A DNA stretch of 64,000 bases from Methanocella paludicola SANAE (GCF_000011005.1 NC_013665.1:186001-250000), one strand, 5' to 3'; positions 19,432-27,854 are shown, counted from the first letter of the stretch. Made by a program: numbers and translations. The notes: generated from the sequence alone by a model not told the origin.

Positions 19432-19773
19432 ACAATCATACCTCATAGCAGATGTGCCTTAACTACCTGTCCACAAAAAAGGGAGCAGTCCAGAGCCCGG
19501 TTTATTGGCTTACCTGGGGCACAGAGATGATCGAGGCACGGTTGAGGAATAAACACTTTATTCCTCGTAACCGGTTTATGCTAACCAGTGTCTCTCACGA
19601 CTCCGCGCCTCAGGATAGTTATAAACCCGTCTCCGTGTCCTCTGATCCTCAAACTTTTAAAAAAAATCTCTGTGTAACTCCGTGCGCTCTGCGCCCCTGT
19701 GGTTAAGGACACGCCGAGAATGCATAACGGCAGATAATGCTCTCACAGCACTAAAAATAATTGAATATACGTT

Positions 19774-20496
19774 TTATTCGCGGTGCACGTAGTCGTCGAA
19801 CTTGCTCTCCCCGAGCTTGACGGGCTCGAAGCCGAGCCTCCGCCCCTGGGAGGCCTCGAACAGGTCCCCGTAATACTTAAGCGTCCCGAGTACGCCGTCC
19901 TGCTCCAGCCTCCTGGACGAGGTGACGACCACCCTCCGCGGTAAATATTTCGTCCGGCCCATCTTACGGAGCTTGATGCTCATGTCGAGGTCCTCTAAAT
20001 GGCAGAGCCTGAAGCCCCCGAGCTTCTCGAACGCCTCCCGGCGTATGCATACGTTGAACCCGGGCAGGGTGGCCGCGTGGAACGCGCTCCTCAACACGTA
20101 ATAAGCGTTGGTCACGTACTCCGCCCCGAGGAGCTTCGGGCTCCGGCGGGTGAACTTGAAGGCGCAGGAGGCCGCCAGCAGGCGGGGGTCCTTGAACGCA
20201 CGGGCGACCGTGTCTATGTAATCGGGCGACACGATCGTGTCGGAGTCTATGAATACCAGGATGTCTCCCCCTGCCAGCTTCGCGCCCTCGTTCCTGGCGC
20301 GGGCAGTGCCCTTCTCCTTGCACACCACGACCTTATCCGTGTACTCCCGGGCGATCGAGACAGTACCGTCAGTGCTGCCGGAATCAGAAACGATGAGCTC
20401 ATACGAATGCGCCGTATGCTGAGCCTTAATGGACTCGAGGCAGGCCCGGATACGCTTTTCCTCATTAAAGGCCGGGACGATGATGGAGAAATCCAT
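19774..20496 (-). CDS. Family 2 glycosyltransferase
   Basis: A 240-residue GT-A enzyme of unknown acceptor. It begins FSIIVPAFNEEKRIRACLESI, continues with SDSGSTDGTVSIA, and has the metal-binding DXD-like motif at LVFIDSDTIVSPDYI. The later ED-containing motif, FRLCHLEDLDMSIKLRKMG, is where GT2 enzymes place the catalytic base. No long C-terminal membrane helices are seen, so it is probably soluble or peripheral, like GT2 enzymes acting on lipid-linked or pigment-like substrates. ATG 20496 is the start. It stands between IS-interrupted repeat A2 and the divergent iron operon, with no sugar-biosynthesis genes adjacent. Confidence 0.88.
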   Translation of the reverse strand: MDFSIIVPAFNEEKRIRACLESIKAQHTAHSYELIVSDSGSTDGTVSIAREYTDKVVVCKEKGTARARNEGAKLAGGDILVFIDSDTIVSPDYIDTVARAFKDPRLLAASCAFKFTRRSPKLLGAEYVTNAYYVLRSAFHAATLPGFNVCIRREAFEKLGGFRLCHLEDLDMSIKLRKMGRTKYLPRRVVVTSSRRLEQDGVLGTLKYYGDLFEASQGRRLGFEPVKLGESKFDDYVHRE

Positions 20497-20540
20497 GACT
20501 GCCTCAATCTTACGCCTTTCCTTTCATAAATCTTTGGCGG

Positions 20541-20552
20541 AAAATATATAAA
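20541..20552 (+). promoter_or_regulatory. TATA box of the iron-transport operon
   Basis: An AT-rich AAAATATATAAA stretch lies immediately upstream of the two DtxR-type operators and about 45-55 bp upstream of the regulator start codon, the expected place for an archaeal box A. Confidence 0.65.
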
Positions 20553-20586
20553 GTTAGGCATACCTAACATTATTAGGCATACCTAA
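20553..20586 (+). promoter_or_regulatory. Two tandem DtxR/MntR-type operators
   Basis: TTAGGCATACCTAA occurs twice, at 20554-20567 and 20573-20586, with a 19-bp centre-to-centre distance (about two helical turns, same face). Each is a TTAGG-N4-CCTAA inverted repeat, the half-site geometry known for DtxR/IdeR/MntR metalloregulators. They lie between the TATA box and the ribosome-binding site, so a metal-loaded regulator would block its own promoter. Confidence 0.85.
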
Positions 20587-20597
20587 AGGTGAAGCGC

Positions 20598-21251
20598 ATG
20601 AGGAAGAACATCGCGGAAGAGTACCTCGAGACGATACTTTATTTGACGAAGGGCGGCCGCACGGCAAAGACCAAGGACATCGCCGACGCCATGGGCATCA
20701 AGCCGCCCAGCGTGAGCGAGATGCTGGCCAAGCTGAAGGAGCAGGGATACGTGGAATACCAGCCCTACGTGGGCGCCACGCTCACCGAGAAGGGCCGGGC
20801 CGAGGCCGTCCAGATGGAGCGCAAGCACCAGCTACTGGAGACGTTCCTGGTGGACACGCTGGGCGTGGAGCTCAACAAAGCCCACGAGGAGGCCTGCGAG
20901 ATGGAGCACGCGGTCTCGGACTCCACCGTCTCGAAGATATGCTCCTTCCTCGGGCACCCGAAGTTCTGCCCGGACGACCACCCCATCACGTCGGGCGAGT
21001 GCTGCGAGAAGCACGAGGAGTCCATGCCCCTCACCGAGTTAAAGGAAGGCGAGTGCGCCACCATCAAGATCGTCTGCGCCGACCACCGTACCCGGGATTA
21101 TTTGATCTCGCTGGGATTTCTGCCCGACGTCCTCCTGAGCATTAAAAAGAGGCTGCCTTCCAACTGCCTGCTCGTCCGCATCAAGGGCTCCGAGATCGCC
21201 ATCGGCGGGGACATCGCCGAGAAGATCTTCGTGAGAAAGGCCGCCGCATGA
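20598..21251 (+). CDS. DtxR-family metal-dependent repressor with C-terminal FeoA/SH3-like domain
   Basis: Metal-responsive repressor, 217 residues, almost certainly autoregulating this operon through the two operators just upstream. The N-terminal winged helix (EEYLETILYL, IADAMGIKPPSVSEMLAKL) is followed by a dimerisation/metal-binding domain with candidate ligands in ERKHQLLETF, EEACEMEHAVS and the Cys/His-rich HPKFCPDDHPITSGECC. A C-terminal FeoA-like beta-barrel spans about 145-215 (LTELKEGECATIKIV, DYLISLGFLPDVLLSI). No separate feoA exists, so this domain may supply FeoA function. ATG 20598 is preferred over GTG 20589 because AAAGGTGA precedes it. The stop overlaps the feoB start (ATGA). 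Confidence 0.92.
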   Translation: MRKNIAEEYLETILYLTKGGRTAKTKDIADAMGIKPPSVSEMLAKLKEQGYVEYQPYVGATLTEKGRAEAVQMERKHQLLETFLVDTLGVELNKAHEEACEMEHAVSDSTVSKICSFLGHPKFCPDDHPITSGECCEKHEESMPLTELKEGECATIKIVCADHRTRDYLISLGFLPDVLLSIKKRLPSNCLLVRIKGSEIAIGGDIAEKIFVRKAAA

Positions 21252-23191
21252 AGCCCGTCAAGGTTGCCCGACCCATCAAGGTTGCCCGACCTATCAAGGT
21301 CGCCCTCATCGGGAACCCCACCGTAGGCAAAAGCTCGTTATTCTCAAGGCTCACCGGCATAGGCGTCATCATCTCGAACTATCCCGGCACGACGGTCGAG
21401 GTGGCCCACGGCCGGGTCGCCCACGACGGCGTATCCCTGGACCTTTCGGACCTGCCGGGCGTATACTCGCTGGATACGGCCAGTTCCGAAGAGCGCACGG
21501 TGCTGGATTTTTTAAGGGACGAGAGGCCTGACGTCATCCTCAACGTCGTCGACTCCACCCGCCTCGAGCGCAACCTGTACCTGACCCTGGAAGTCCTGGA
21601 GCTGGGCCTGCCCGTGGTGGTGGCCCTCAACATGGTGGAGGAGGCCCACGCGCAGGGCATGGACATCGACGCCGAAGCGCTCTCCCGCGTGCTGGGCGTC
21701 CCGGTGATACCCACGTACATCCACCGGGGCGCCGGCCTGGAGGAGCTTACGCACGCTCTATTCCACCCGCGGCTCCTGAAGCCCAGGCTGACCCGGTACG
21801 ACCGCCACGTCGAGGCGTTCATCCGGCAGCTTATGGGCATGCAGCTGGGCCTGACCCGGTATGAGGCGATACGCCTTCTATCGAACGCCCCCGAGGCCTC
21901 GAAGTACCCGGAAGGCATACGCACCGCAGCAGAGATGATGCGAAAGGAGGTCGAGCAGAGCCACAACGAGCCCATCGGCGACATCCTTGCGGGCAACCGA
22001 TACGCCGAGGCCGGGCTCATCGCGAAGGGCGTGGCGAGGCAGAGGCAGCCATCGCCAGAGGCCACGCTCCGGGAGCGCATCGATGACCTTCTCATGAGCC
22101 CCCTGTCGGGCTTCCTTATCCTGGCCCTGGCCATCCTGGGCATGCTGCTCATAGTCTTCCTGGTCGGCGGCTTCCTGGAGGATATCATCGTTGGCGCGAT
22201 GGAGACGTACGTCATCTCGCCCGTCTCGGGCGCGCTCGTAACTCACCCGCTCGTCCTCGTCATCGTGAAGTACACGCTCATCGGCATCCAGGCCGGCCTG
22301 GGCATCGTCATCCCCTATATAATGACGTTCTACCTGCTCATGGCCGTCCTTGAGAACTCGGGCTACCTGACCCGCGCGGCGTTCTTGCTGGACGAGGTCA
22401 TGCACAAGTTCCGCCTGCACGGCCGGGCCATGATCCCGCTGATATTAGGCTTTGGGTGTAGCGTGCCCGCCATCATGTCGACGAAGGCCCTTCAGACGAA
22501 GAGGGAGCGCATCGTGACCTCCGCCATGGTGTGCATGGTGCCCTGCTCCGCCCGGAGCGTCGTCATCATGGGCCTGGTGGCCTCGTTCGTGTCCATACCT
22601 GCGGCGCTATCCATTTACCTGCTCATGATTCTCATCACGATCGCCATGGGCTACGTGCTGGGGAGGACTGTCAAGGGCGAGGAGATGGGCTTCGTCATGG
22701 AGATGGTGCCCCTCAGGGTGCCCCAGGTGAAGGACATCCTGGACAAGACGTGGATGCAGATGAAAGAATTTATTTACGTGGCGTTCCCCCTCCTTATCGC
22801 CGGGAGCGCCGTGCTCGGCGTGCTCCAGTACGCCGGCATCCTCGACGTCGTGAACGGCCTGCTGGCCCCCGTGACCACGGGCATCCTGGGCCTGCCGCCC
22901 TACACGGCGACCGCCCTGATATTCGGAGTACTTAGAAAGGAGATGGCGCTTGAGACGCTGGCCGTGCTCGCGGGCACTGCCCAGTTCAACACGGTGTTCA
23001 CGGCCCTGCAGATGTACGTGTTCGGCGTCTTCACCACGATTTACATGCCCTGTATCGCCACCGTGACCATGCTCAACCGGGTCGTGGGCCTGAAGGATAC
23101 CATACTGATCACGGGCCTGACCTTCCTGCTGGCCCTGGTCATAAGCGGGCTGATAGCGAACCTGGTGCCGCTCCTGGCGGCGCTCATTTAA
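21248..23191 (+). CDS. feoB: Ferrous iron transporter FeoB
   Basis: GTP-regulated Fe(II) importer of the cytoplasmic membrane, 647 residues. The N-terminal G domain has G1 (IGNPTVGKSSLF), G2 (SNYPGTTVE) and G3 (SDLPGVYSL). The G4 position reads ALNMVEEA, with Glu where the family has Asp, so guanine specificity deserves a check. The membrane part has the two Gate-type segments (GFGCSVPAIMST, VPCSARSVVIM) and about eight helices. The first residues contain an exact tandem KVARPI duplication from an 18-bp repeat at 21260-21295. It is coupled to the repressor gene by a four-base overlap and ends five bases before the convergent ABCE1 gene. Confidence 0.96.
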   Translation: MKPVKVARPIKVARPIKVALIGNPTVGKSSLFSRLTGIGVIISNYPGTTVEVAHGRVAHDGVSLDLSDLPGVYSLDTASSEERTVLDFLRDERPDVILNVVDSTRLERNLYLTLEVLELGLPVVVALNMVEEAHAQGMDIDAEALSRVLGVPVIPTYIHRGAGLEELTHALFHPRLLKPRLTRYDRHVEAFIRQLMGMQLGLTRYEAIRLLSNAPEASKYPEGIRTAAEMMRKEVEQSHNEPIGDILAGNRYAEAGLIAKGVARQRQPSPEATLRERIDDLLMSPLSGFLILALAILGMLLIVFLVGGFLEDIIVGAMETYVISPVSGALVTHPLVLVIVKYTLIGIQAGLGIVIPYIMTFYLLMAVLENSGYLTRAAFLLDEVMHKFRLHGRAMIPLILGFGCSVPAIMSTKALQTKRERIVTSAMVCMVPCSARSVVIMGLVASFVSIPAALSIYLLMILITIAMGYVLGRTVKGEEMGFVMEMVPLRVPQVKDILDKTWMQMKEFIYVAFPLLIAGSAVLGVLQYAGILDVVNGLLAPVTTGILGLPPYTATALIFGVLRKEMALETLAVLAGTAQFNTVFTALQMYVFGVFTTIYMPCIATVTMLNRVVGLKDTILITGLTFLLALVISGLIANLVPLLAALI

Positions 23192-23196
23192 AAAAA

Positions 23197-24966
23197 CTAC
23201 TCGACCTGGGGCATATAATAGTACTCGCCGATGCTCTTTTGCTCACGGTCAAGGTTTGACTCGGGCTTATTAACGCGGGGCCTGCGGGTCTCCTCGTCCC
23301 GCCTGAACGTGATATCCAGGTTCGAGAGGAACCGGTTCATGCCCTCCCGCATCTCGAAGGGCCCGTGCACCTCGCCGCTCACGCCCGGCTCGCCGTCGAA
23401 CACCAGCAGGCGGTCCGACAGCAGGTCGATCATGTAGATGTCGTGGTCGATGACCAGCATTGTGACGTCGTTGTTCTCGGCAAAGCGCTTGATGACCTTG
23501 GTCGCCATGGTGCGCTGCTCTACGTCCAGGTGAGCGGACGGCTCATCTAAAATGAACATGTCGGCGTCCTTGCCAAGGCACGCCGCTATCGCAACACGCT
23601 GGAGCTCGCCTCCGGACAGCTCGTTAACGTTACAGTCCATGAGGCGCTGGATCTGCATGGGGACGAGGATCTCGCTGTTGTAGTAGCTGGTGTCGAACTT
23701 CTTGTTGATCGAGCCCAGGAGCGCGCCCACGCTCATCTCGGTGTCGGCCTTCACGTACTGGGGCTTATATGATATCTTTACCTTGAAATCGAGCTCGCCC
23801 TTGTCCGGCTTAAGCTCGCCCGCGAGCAGCCGGGCGAAGGTGCTCTTGCCGATGCCGTTGGGGCCCACGACGCCGACGACCTCCCTTTTCCGCAGCTCGC
23901 CGCCCTTGACGTCCAGCCTGAACGTGCCCAGGGTCTTCGTGAGCGCCGGGAATGCCGTGAGGGCCTGGACTTCCTTCTGGGGCCGGGGCGCCTTGACCTC
24001 GAACTCGATGGGCGTCGGCCGGATGCGGATGTTCTCCTCGGGCAGGTAGCCGCGCAGGTATTCGTTAATGCCCACGCGCACACCCTTGGGGTGGGTTATG
24101 ACGCCGTAGCCCCCGGGCTCGCCGTAGGCGACGTGCACCACGTCCGCCAGAAGGTCCAGGATCGCCAGGTCATGCTCTACGACCATGATGTTCTTATCCT
24201 CGCCCATCCGCTTGATCATCCGGGCCATCCGTATCCGCTGGAAGATGTCCAGGTACGGGGTGACCTCGTCGAAGAAGTAGAAGTCGGCCTCGCGCATGGC
24301 GCATGCCGCGATGGCCACTCGCTGGAGCTCGCCGCCCGAGAGCCCGCTGATGTCCCGGTCGAGGATGACGCCGAGGTCGAGCTCCTTGACGACTTCGTCG
24401 AAGATCTTCCTCTCGTCCGTTTTACGTAAAAGGTCTATGACCTTACCCTTGAAGGCTTTAGGAATGAGGTCGATATACTGGGGCTTCTGGGCAGTCTTCA
24501 TCTCCTTTTTAGAGACACGACGCATGTAGTCCTGAAGCTCCGAGCCTGCGAAGAACTTGTAGACGTCCTCCCAGGTGGTGTCGGACTTTCCCAGGTTGGG
24601 CATTATCTGGCCCGACAAGATCTTAACGGCCGTGGTCTTGCCGATGCCGTTGACGCCCAGGATGCCGCTCACGCGGCCGCGGGACGGCACGGGCAGGCCA
24701 TAGAGGGCGAAGCCGTTACCGCCATACCTGTGTGTAAGCTGGCCTGCCAGCTTATCGGGCAGGCCGATGATCATGATGGCCTGGGTGGGGCACTTCTTGA
24801 CGCAAATGCCGCAGCCGACGCACAGTTCCTCGGAGATGACCGCTTTCCCTTCGTCTCCTATTCGGACGGTCTCGTCCCCGGTACGTACCTTGGGGCAGTA
24901 CTTAATGCATTCAGAGCTGCATTTTCTAGGGTGGCAGCGGTCCTTCTCGATGATGGCTATTCTCAT
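23197..24966 (-). CDS. ABCE1/Rli1 ribosome-recycling ATPase
   Basis: Splits post-termination ribosomes into subunits together with aRF1 or Pelota. The 589-residue protein has the defining N-terminal ferredoxin-like domain with two [4Fe-4S] sets (CHPRKCSSECIKYCP and CVGCGICVKKCP). Two ABC nucleotide-binding domains follow, with Walker A GVNGIGKTT and GPNGIGKST, signature SGGELQRVAIAA occurring twice, and Walker B segments FYFFDEVTPYLD and MFILDEPSAHLD, plus hinge regions. Length and order match the universally conserved archaeal/eukaryotic protein. ATG 24966 is the start. A small membrane protein gene lies just upstream on the same strand. Confidence 0.97.
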   Translation of the reverse strand: MRIAIIEKDRCHPRKCSSECIKYCPKVRTGDETVRIGDEGKAVISEELCVGCGICVKKCPTQAIMIIGLPDKLAGQLTHRYGGNGFALYGLPVPSRGRVSGILGVNGIGKTTAVKILSGQIMPNLGKSDTTWEDVYKFFAGSELQDYMRRVSKKEMKTAQKPQYIDLIPKAFKGKVIDLLRKTDERKIFDEVVKELDLGVILDRDISGLSGGELQRVAIAACAMREADFYFFDEVTPYLDIFQRIRMARMIKRMGEDKNIMVVEHDLAILDLLADVVHVAYGEPGGYGVITHPKGVRVGINEYLRGYLPEENIRIRPTPIEFEVKAPRPQKEVQALTAFPALTKTLGTFRLDVKGGELRKREVVGVVGPNGIGKSTFARLLAGELKPDKGELDFKVKISYKPQYVKADTEMSVGALLGSINKKFDTSYYNSEILVPMQIQRLMDCNVNELSGGELQRVAIAACLGKDADMFILDEPSAHLDVEQRTMATKVIKRFAENNDVTMLVIDHDIYMIDLLSDRLLVFDGEPGVSGEVHGPFEMREGMNRFLSNLDITFRRDEETRRPRVNKPESNLDREQKSIGEYYYMPQVE

Positions 24967-24981
24967 AATGATCGCTTTATC

Positions 24982-25323
24982 TTAAAAAAACGGCCCGAAC
25001 TGGGGTCCCGTAGAGGGTATGCCGTTGGCGACGATGGTCCAGGTCACGTACCAGTAGGCGAAGGTCATGAAGCCGACGTAGAACCAGGCCTTGAGGTCGA
25101 ACTTGCCGGACTCGATGCCCCACAGCGGGAAAATGTACTTTTGCGCGTATATCGCGATCGCGAGGATGAGGATCGAGAAGCTGCTATGAGCCCCGCTCAG
25201 CACGTACGGGCTCGAGATGAACCCCGCCAGGACGCCGAGGACCGCCGGTATGAGGGACATCTTGATACCCCTGAGGTGAAACGCGACCCTTTCGTCTTTC
25301 GTAGGCTCCTTAACTTCTACCAT
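24982..25323 (-). CDS. Small three-helix membrane protein, unknown function
   Basis: A 113-residue protein, ATG 25323, with a short charged N-terminus (VEVKEPTKDERVAFHLRG) and three likely membrane helices: about residues 20-42 (MSLIPAVLGVLAGFISSPYV), 47-68 and 84-103. The Gly/Ser-rich first helix and compact size resemble small archaeal membrane proteins sometimes compared with EMC6, but I cannot confirm that. It is placed 15 bp upstream of the ABCE1 gene on the same strand, so the two are probably one transcript. This hints at a membrane- or translation-associated role (inference only). Confidence 0.6.
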   Translation of the reverse strand: MVEVKEPTKDERVAFHLRGIKMSLIPAVLGVLAGFISSPYVLSGAHSSFSILILAIAIYAQKYIFPLWGIESGKFDLKAWFYVGFMTFAYWYVTWTIVANGIPSTGPQFGPFF

Positions 25324-25504
25324 ACATCCTCCGGTTCAAAAGCATAAGCATGTTACTAGCTTAAATTATTTTCTATACGGCGCACGTTTACTTTAATTTA
25401 TATTTTACTTATTATATAAACATATGACTTCTCCGGGGCCGCGAACGTTTTATCATCATAGAAATAATATAGGGATGAAATAAAGTGTTCATTTCGGTGA
25501 TATC

Positions 25505-26158
25505 ATGAAGATAGCGATACTGGGCGGCACTGGGGACATAGGGGAGGGGCTGGCGTTGCGGCTGGCTCAAAAGCACCAGATCATCGTAGGGTCGAGGGAA
25601 GCTGAGAAGGCGCAGGATGCGGCGAATAATTATAACCGGCTCCTTAAAGAGAAAGGTTTGAAGGATGACATCCGGGGCATGACGAACCTGGACGCTACGA
25701 AGAACTCCGACGTGGTCATACTGGCCGTGAAGTACCAGTTCGCCATCCAGACGATCCAGTCGGTCGAGGGGGTGCTGGACGGGAAGGTCGTCGTAACGCC
25801 AATTGTTCCCATGTCCAAGCAGAAGCTGTGCTCCTATACCCCGCCGGAGCAGGGCAGCGCGGCGAAGCACATCTGCTCGGTCATGCCTCCGGAGATCCGG
25901 ACCGTGGTGGCCTTCCAGACGCTCCCGGCGCCCAGGCTGGCCGACCTTAACGACCCGCTGGGCTTCGACGTGATCGTCTGCGCTGACGACGAGGAGGCAA
26001 AGAAGCTTGTCATGGGCCTGGTCTCCGACCTCGGCAACGTGCGCCCGCTGGACGGCGGCGGCCTGGAGGAGGCGAAGCTCGTGGAGTCCCTGACCCCGCT
26101 TCTCATTAACCTGGCCATCAAGAATAAGATGAAGCCTCTTTCGATCAAGTTCGTTTAA
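25505..26158 (+). CDS. npdG: NADPH:F420 oxidoreductase (NpdG/Fno family)
   Basis: Transfers hydride between coenzyme F420H2 and NADP+, supplying NADPH in methanogens. The 217-residue protein begins with a Rossmann dinucleotide motif (KIAILGGTGDIGEGLALRLA) and the NADP-favouring IVGSREAEKA that follows the second strand. Other family blocks are SDVVILAVKYQF, VVTPIVPMSK and the C-terminal LEEAKLVESLTPLLINLA. F420 partners are the obvious context in this organism. ATG 25505 follows a GGTGATATC segment that can serve as ribosome-binding site. It is a single-gene unit, with the divergent membrane-protein/ABCE1 pair behind it. Confidence 0.9.
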   Translation: MKIAILGGTGDIGEGLALRLAQKHQIIVGSREAEKAQDAANNYNRLLKEKGLKDDIRGMTNLDATKNSDVVILAVKYQFAIQTIQSVEGVLDGKVVVTPIVPMSKQKLCSYTPPEQGSAAKHICSVMPPEIRTVVAFQTLPAPRLADLNDPLGFDVIVCADDEEAKKLVMGLVSDLGNVRPLDGGGLEEAKLVESLTPLLINLAIKNKMKPLSIKFV

Positions 26159-26212
26159 TGGCGTTCCACCCGGGACAAAATTTTTATTTTTTCGCCCTTA
26201 TTATTCAGCGTT

Positions 26213-26836
26213 GTGAGACGTGACGAGGCAGCCCTGTTAAAAAAATTGTACGAGCTTTTAGACGACGGTACGGGCTGGGAGGAGTGGTGGCCGGCCGATA
26301 GCGACTTCGAGCGCGTGGTGGGCTCTATTTTAATACAGCGTACCCGCTGGGAGAACGTGGACCGGGCCATAGCGGCGCTTAATAAGGAGGGCCTGCTGAC
26401 GCCCCGGGCCCTGGCATCCTGCCCTTCGGGAAGGCTCGAAGAGCTCATAAGGCCCGCCGGGTTCTACCGCCAGAAGGCAGCCCGCCTCAGGGCGGTTGCC
26501 GGATACTTCTCGAGGTCCGGCGCCGGAAGCATCCCGACGGAAAAGCTGAGAGAAGAACTCCTGAGCCTGCCGGGCGTGGGCAACGAGACTGCGGACGTCA
26601 TCATGCTCTACGTGGCCGGCCGCCCCCGTTTCGTCTTAGACGCCTATGCGAAGCGCATTTTAAAATGTGCCGGGATCATGGATGATCATGACGAGCTCCA
26701 GGCCCTGGCCAGGAAGGCGCTTTGCGATGACCTCGAGGCGCACCGTCGCTGCCACGCCCTGATCGTCGAGCATGGGAAGCGCTACTGTAATAAGAATGAG
26801 TGCGAAATGTGCCTTGTGAAAAGATATTTAGGATAG
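26213..26836 (+). CDS. Endonuclease III-like HhH-GPD DNA glycosylase
   Basis: Base-excision repair enzyme, 207 residues, of the Nth/MutY superfamily. The helix-hairpin-helix and Gly-Pro-Asp region reads LLSLPGVGNETADVIMLYV followed by RPRFVLDAYAKRIL, where Asp of VLDAY is the catalytic carboxylate. The lysine that makes Nth bifunctional is not evident at its usual place in the hairpin, so this may be a monofunctional or divergent (EndoIII-related) glycosylase. Four C-terminal cysteines (CHALIVEHGKRYC...CEMC) could hold a [4Fe-4S] cluster, although their spacing differs slightly from classic Nth. The start is GTG 26213 without a clear ribosome-binding site, so a leaderless message is possible. 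Confidence 0.88.
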   Translation: MRRDEAALLKKLYELLDDGTGWEEWWPADSDFERVVGSILIQRTRWENVDRAIAALNKEGLLTPRALASCPSGRLEELIRPAGFYRQKAARLRAVAGYFSRSGAGSIPTEKLREELLSLPGVGNETADVIMLYVAGRPRFVLDAYAKRILKCAGIMDDHDELQALARKALCDDLEAHRRCHALIVEHGKRYCNKNECEMCLVKRYLG

Positions 26837-26878
26837 GGGCTCAAGATAGAGACAAATCACGATTACGAGTTGAACATC

Positions 26879-27766
26879 ATGTCATCCACCAACGCTACAG
26901 ACGAGGCATGCAACACCTGCAAAGACGGCAAGGGCTCCAGCAAGTGTGATATGTGCCCCTCGAAGGGGAAGCATGGCGACAAGCCCGCATGGGACGAGCG
27001 CATCATGAAGCGCCTGGCGACTATCAAGCACCGCATCGCCATCGTGAGCGGGAAGGGCGGAGTAGGCAAGAGCACCGTGACCGCGGGCCTTGCTCTGAAC
27101 CTGTCCATGATGGGGTTCAAGGTCGGAGTACTGGACGCGGACGTCAGCGGCCCCAACATGCCCCACCTGCTGGGCCTTGAGGGCAAGAAGCTCATGGGCT
27201 CCGAGCTCGGCATCGAGCCGGTGCAGTCGAGGAACGGCATCAAGGTCGTCTCATCGGAGATGGTCCTGACGGGCAGCGACACCCCCATGATCTGGCGGGG
27301 CCCGATGAGGACCACTTTAGTGAACCAGTTCGTAGCAGACGTCAACTGGGGAGACCTCGACTATCTTTTAGTCGACCTGCCCCCCGGCACGGGCGACGAG
27401 CCCCTCAGCGTCATGCAGATGATGCCCCTGGACGGCATCATCATCGTGAGCACCTCGTCCAACCTGTCCACGCTCGACGTGTCCAAGATCATCAACATGG
27501 CGAAGGAGCTTAACGTGACGATCCTGGGCGTCGTGGAGAACATGTCGTACCTCCAGTGCCCGGACTGTAACAAGAAGATCCACCTGTTCGGCGAGAGCAA
27601 GGTAGAGAAGCTCGCGAAGAAGTACGGCGTGCCCCTGATCGGCGAGATCCCCCTGGACCCGCAGAACGCCGGCATCGACGAGCTTCCCGCGGACGGGAGG
27701 TCGCTCATCGTCTCCGCGCTCCGGCCCATCGCCGAGAAAGTCGCGCATGACGTGGAGCACAAATAA
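26879..27766 (+). CDS. Mrp/NBP35-family Fe-S cluster carrier ATPase
   Basis: P-loop ATPase that carries [4Fe-4S] clusters to apoproteins. The 295-residue protein has an N-terminal cysteine cluster (ACNTCKDG...KCDMCPSK) like NBP35, a deviant Walker A (IVSGKGGVGKSTVT, about residues 55-68), the switch segments LDADVSGPNMPHLLG and VDLPPGTGDE, and the C-terminal CPDC bridging cysteines (YLQCPDCNKKIHLFG). ATG 26879 is chosen; a TTG nine bases earlier is in frame. After the stop comes a GC hairpin and T-run (27784-27819), a likely terminator. Methanogens use many Fe-S enzymes, and this family is their principal general carrier. Confidence 0.93.
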   Translation: MSSTNATDEACNTCKDGKGSSKCDMCPSKGKHGDKPAWDERIMKRLATIKHRIAIVSGKGGVGKSTVTAGLALNLSMMGFKVGVLDADVSGPNMPHLLGLEGKKLMGSELGIEPVQSRNGIKVVSSEMVLTGSDTPMIWRGPMRTTLVNQFVADVNWGDLDYLLVDLPPGTGDEPLSVMQMMPLDGIIIVSTSSNLSTLDVSKIINMAKELNVTILGVVENMSYLQCPDCNKKIHLFGESKVEKLAKKYGVPLIGEIPLDPQNAGIDELPADGRSLIVSALRPIAEKVAHDVEHK

Positions 27767-27783
27767 CATTCGCCGCCATTCGC

Positions 27784-27819
27784 GGGCCGGGGCCCGTGTG
27801 GCTGTCTTTTTATTTTTTA
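27784..27819 (+). terminator. Probable terminator of the Mrp gene
   Basis: A GC-rich inverted repeat (GGGCC/GGCCC) eighteen bases after the stop is followed by a T-rich stretch (CTTTTTATTTTTTAG), suitable for archaeal U-tract termination. Confidence 0.5.
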
Positions 27820-27854
27820 GTTAGCTTTTTAAATCGCGCGAGCGAGTATCACTC

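Larger units (their letters stand above)
18245..19474 (-). mobile_element. IS3-family insertion sequence, apparently intact (1230 bp)
   Basis: The terminal inverted repeats are GTAGACAGTTAGTTAAGGCAC at the left end and, read inward, GTGGACAGGTAGTTAAGGCAC at the right end: two mismatches in 21. The ends abut A-runs (AAAA at 18241-18244; A-run 19475-19480), compatible with a 3-4-bp target duplication that cannot be resolved. Both IS3 reading frames are uninterrupted. The target is palindromic repeat copy A2. Confidence 0.88.
18128..19728. repeat. Palindromic repeat element, copy A2, interrupted by an insertion sequence
   Basis: The left part (18128-18244) begins GTTATGCCGTC, then TTAACCACAGAGG and CACAGAG-like words. 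The right part (19475-19728) continues with CCGGTTTATTGGCTTAC and GGGGCACAGAG and ends CCTGTGGTTAAGGAC...GCATAAC. Removing the 1230-bp insertion leaves about 370 bp that align end to end with copy A1 at 13935-14252. Confidence 0.85.

Noticed and set aside
19452-19706. 84-codon frame across the right half of repeat A2
   Set aside because: Lies entirely in palindromic repeat sequence and starts within the IS end.
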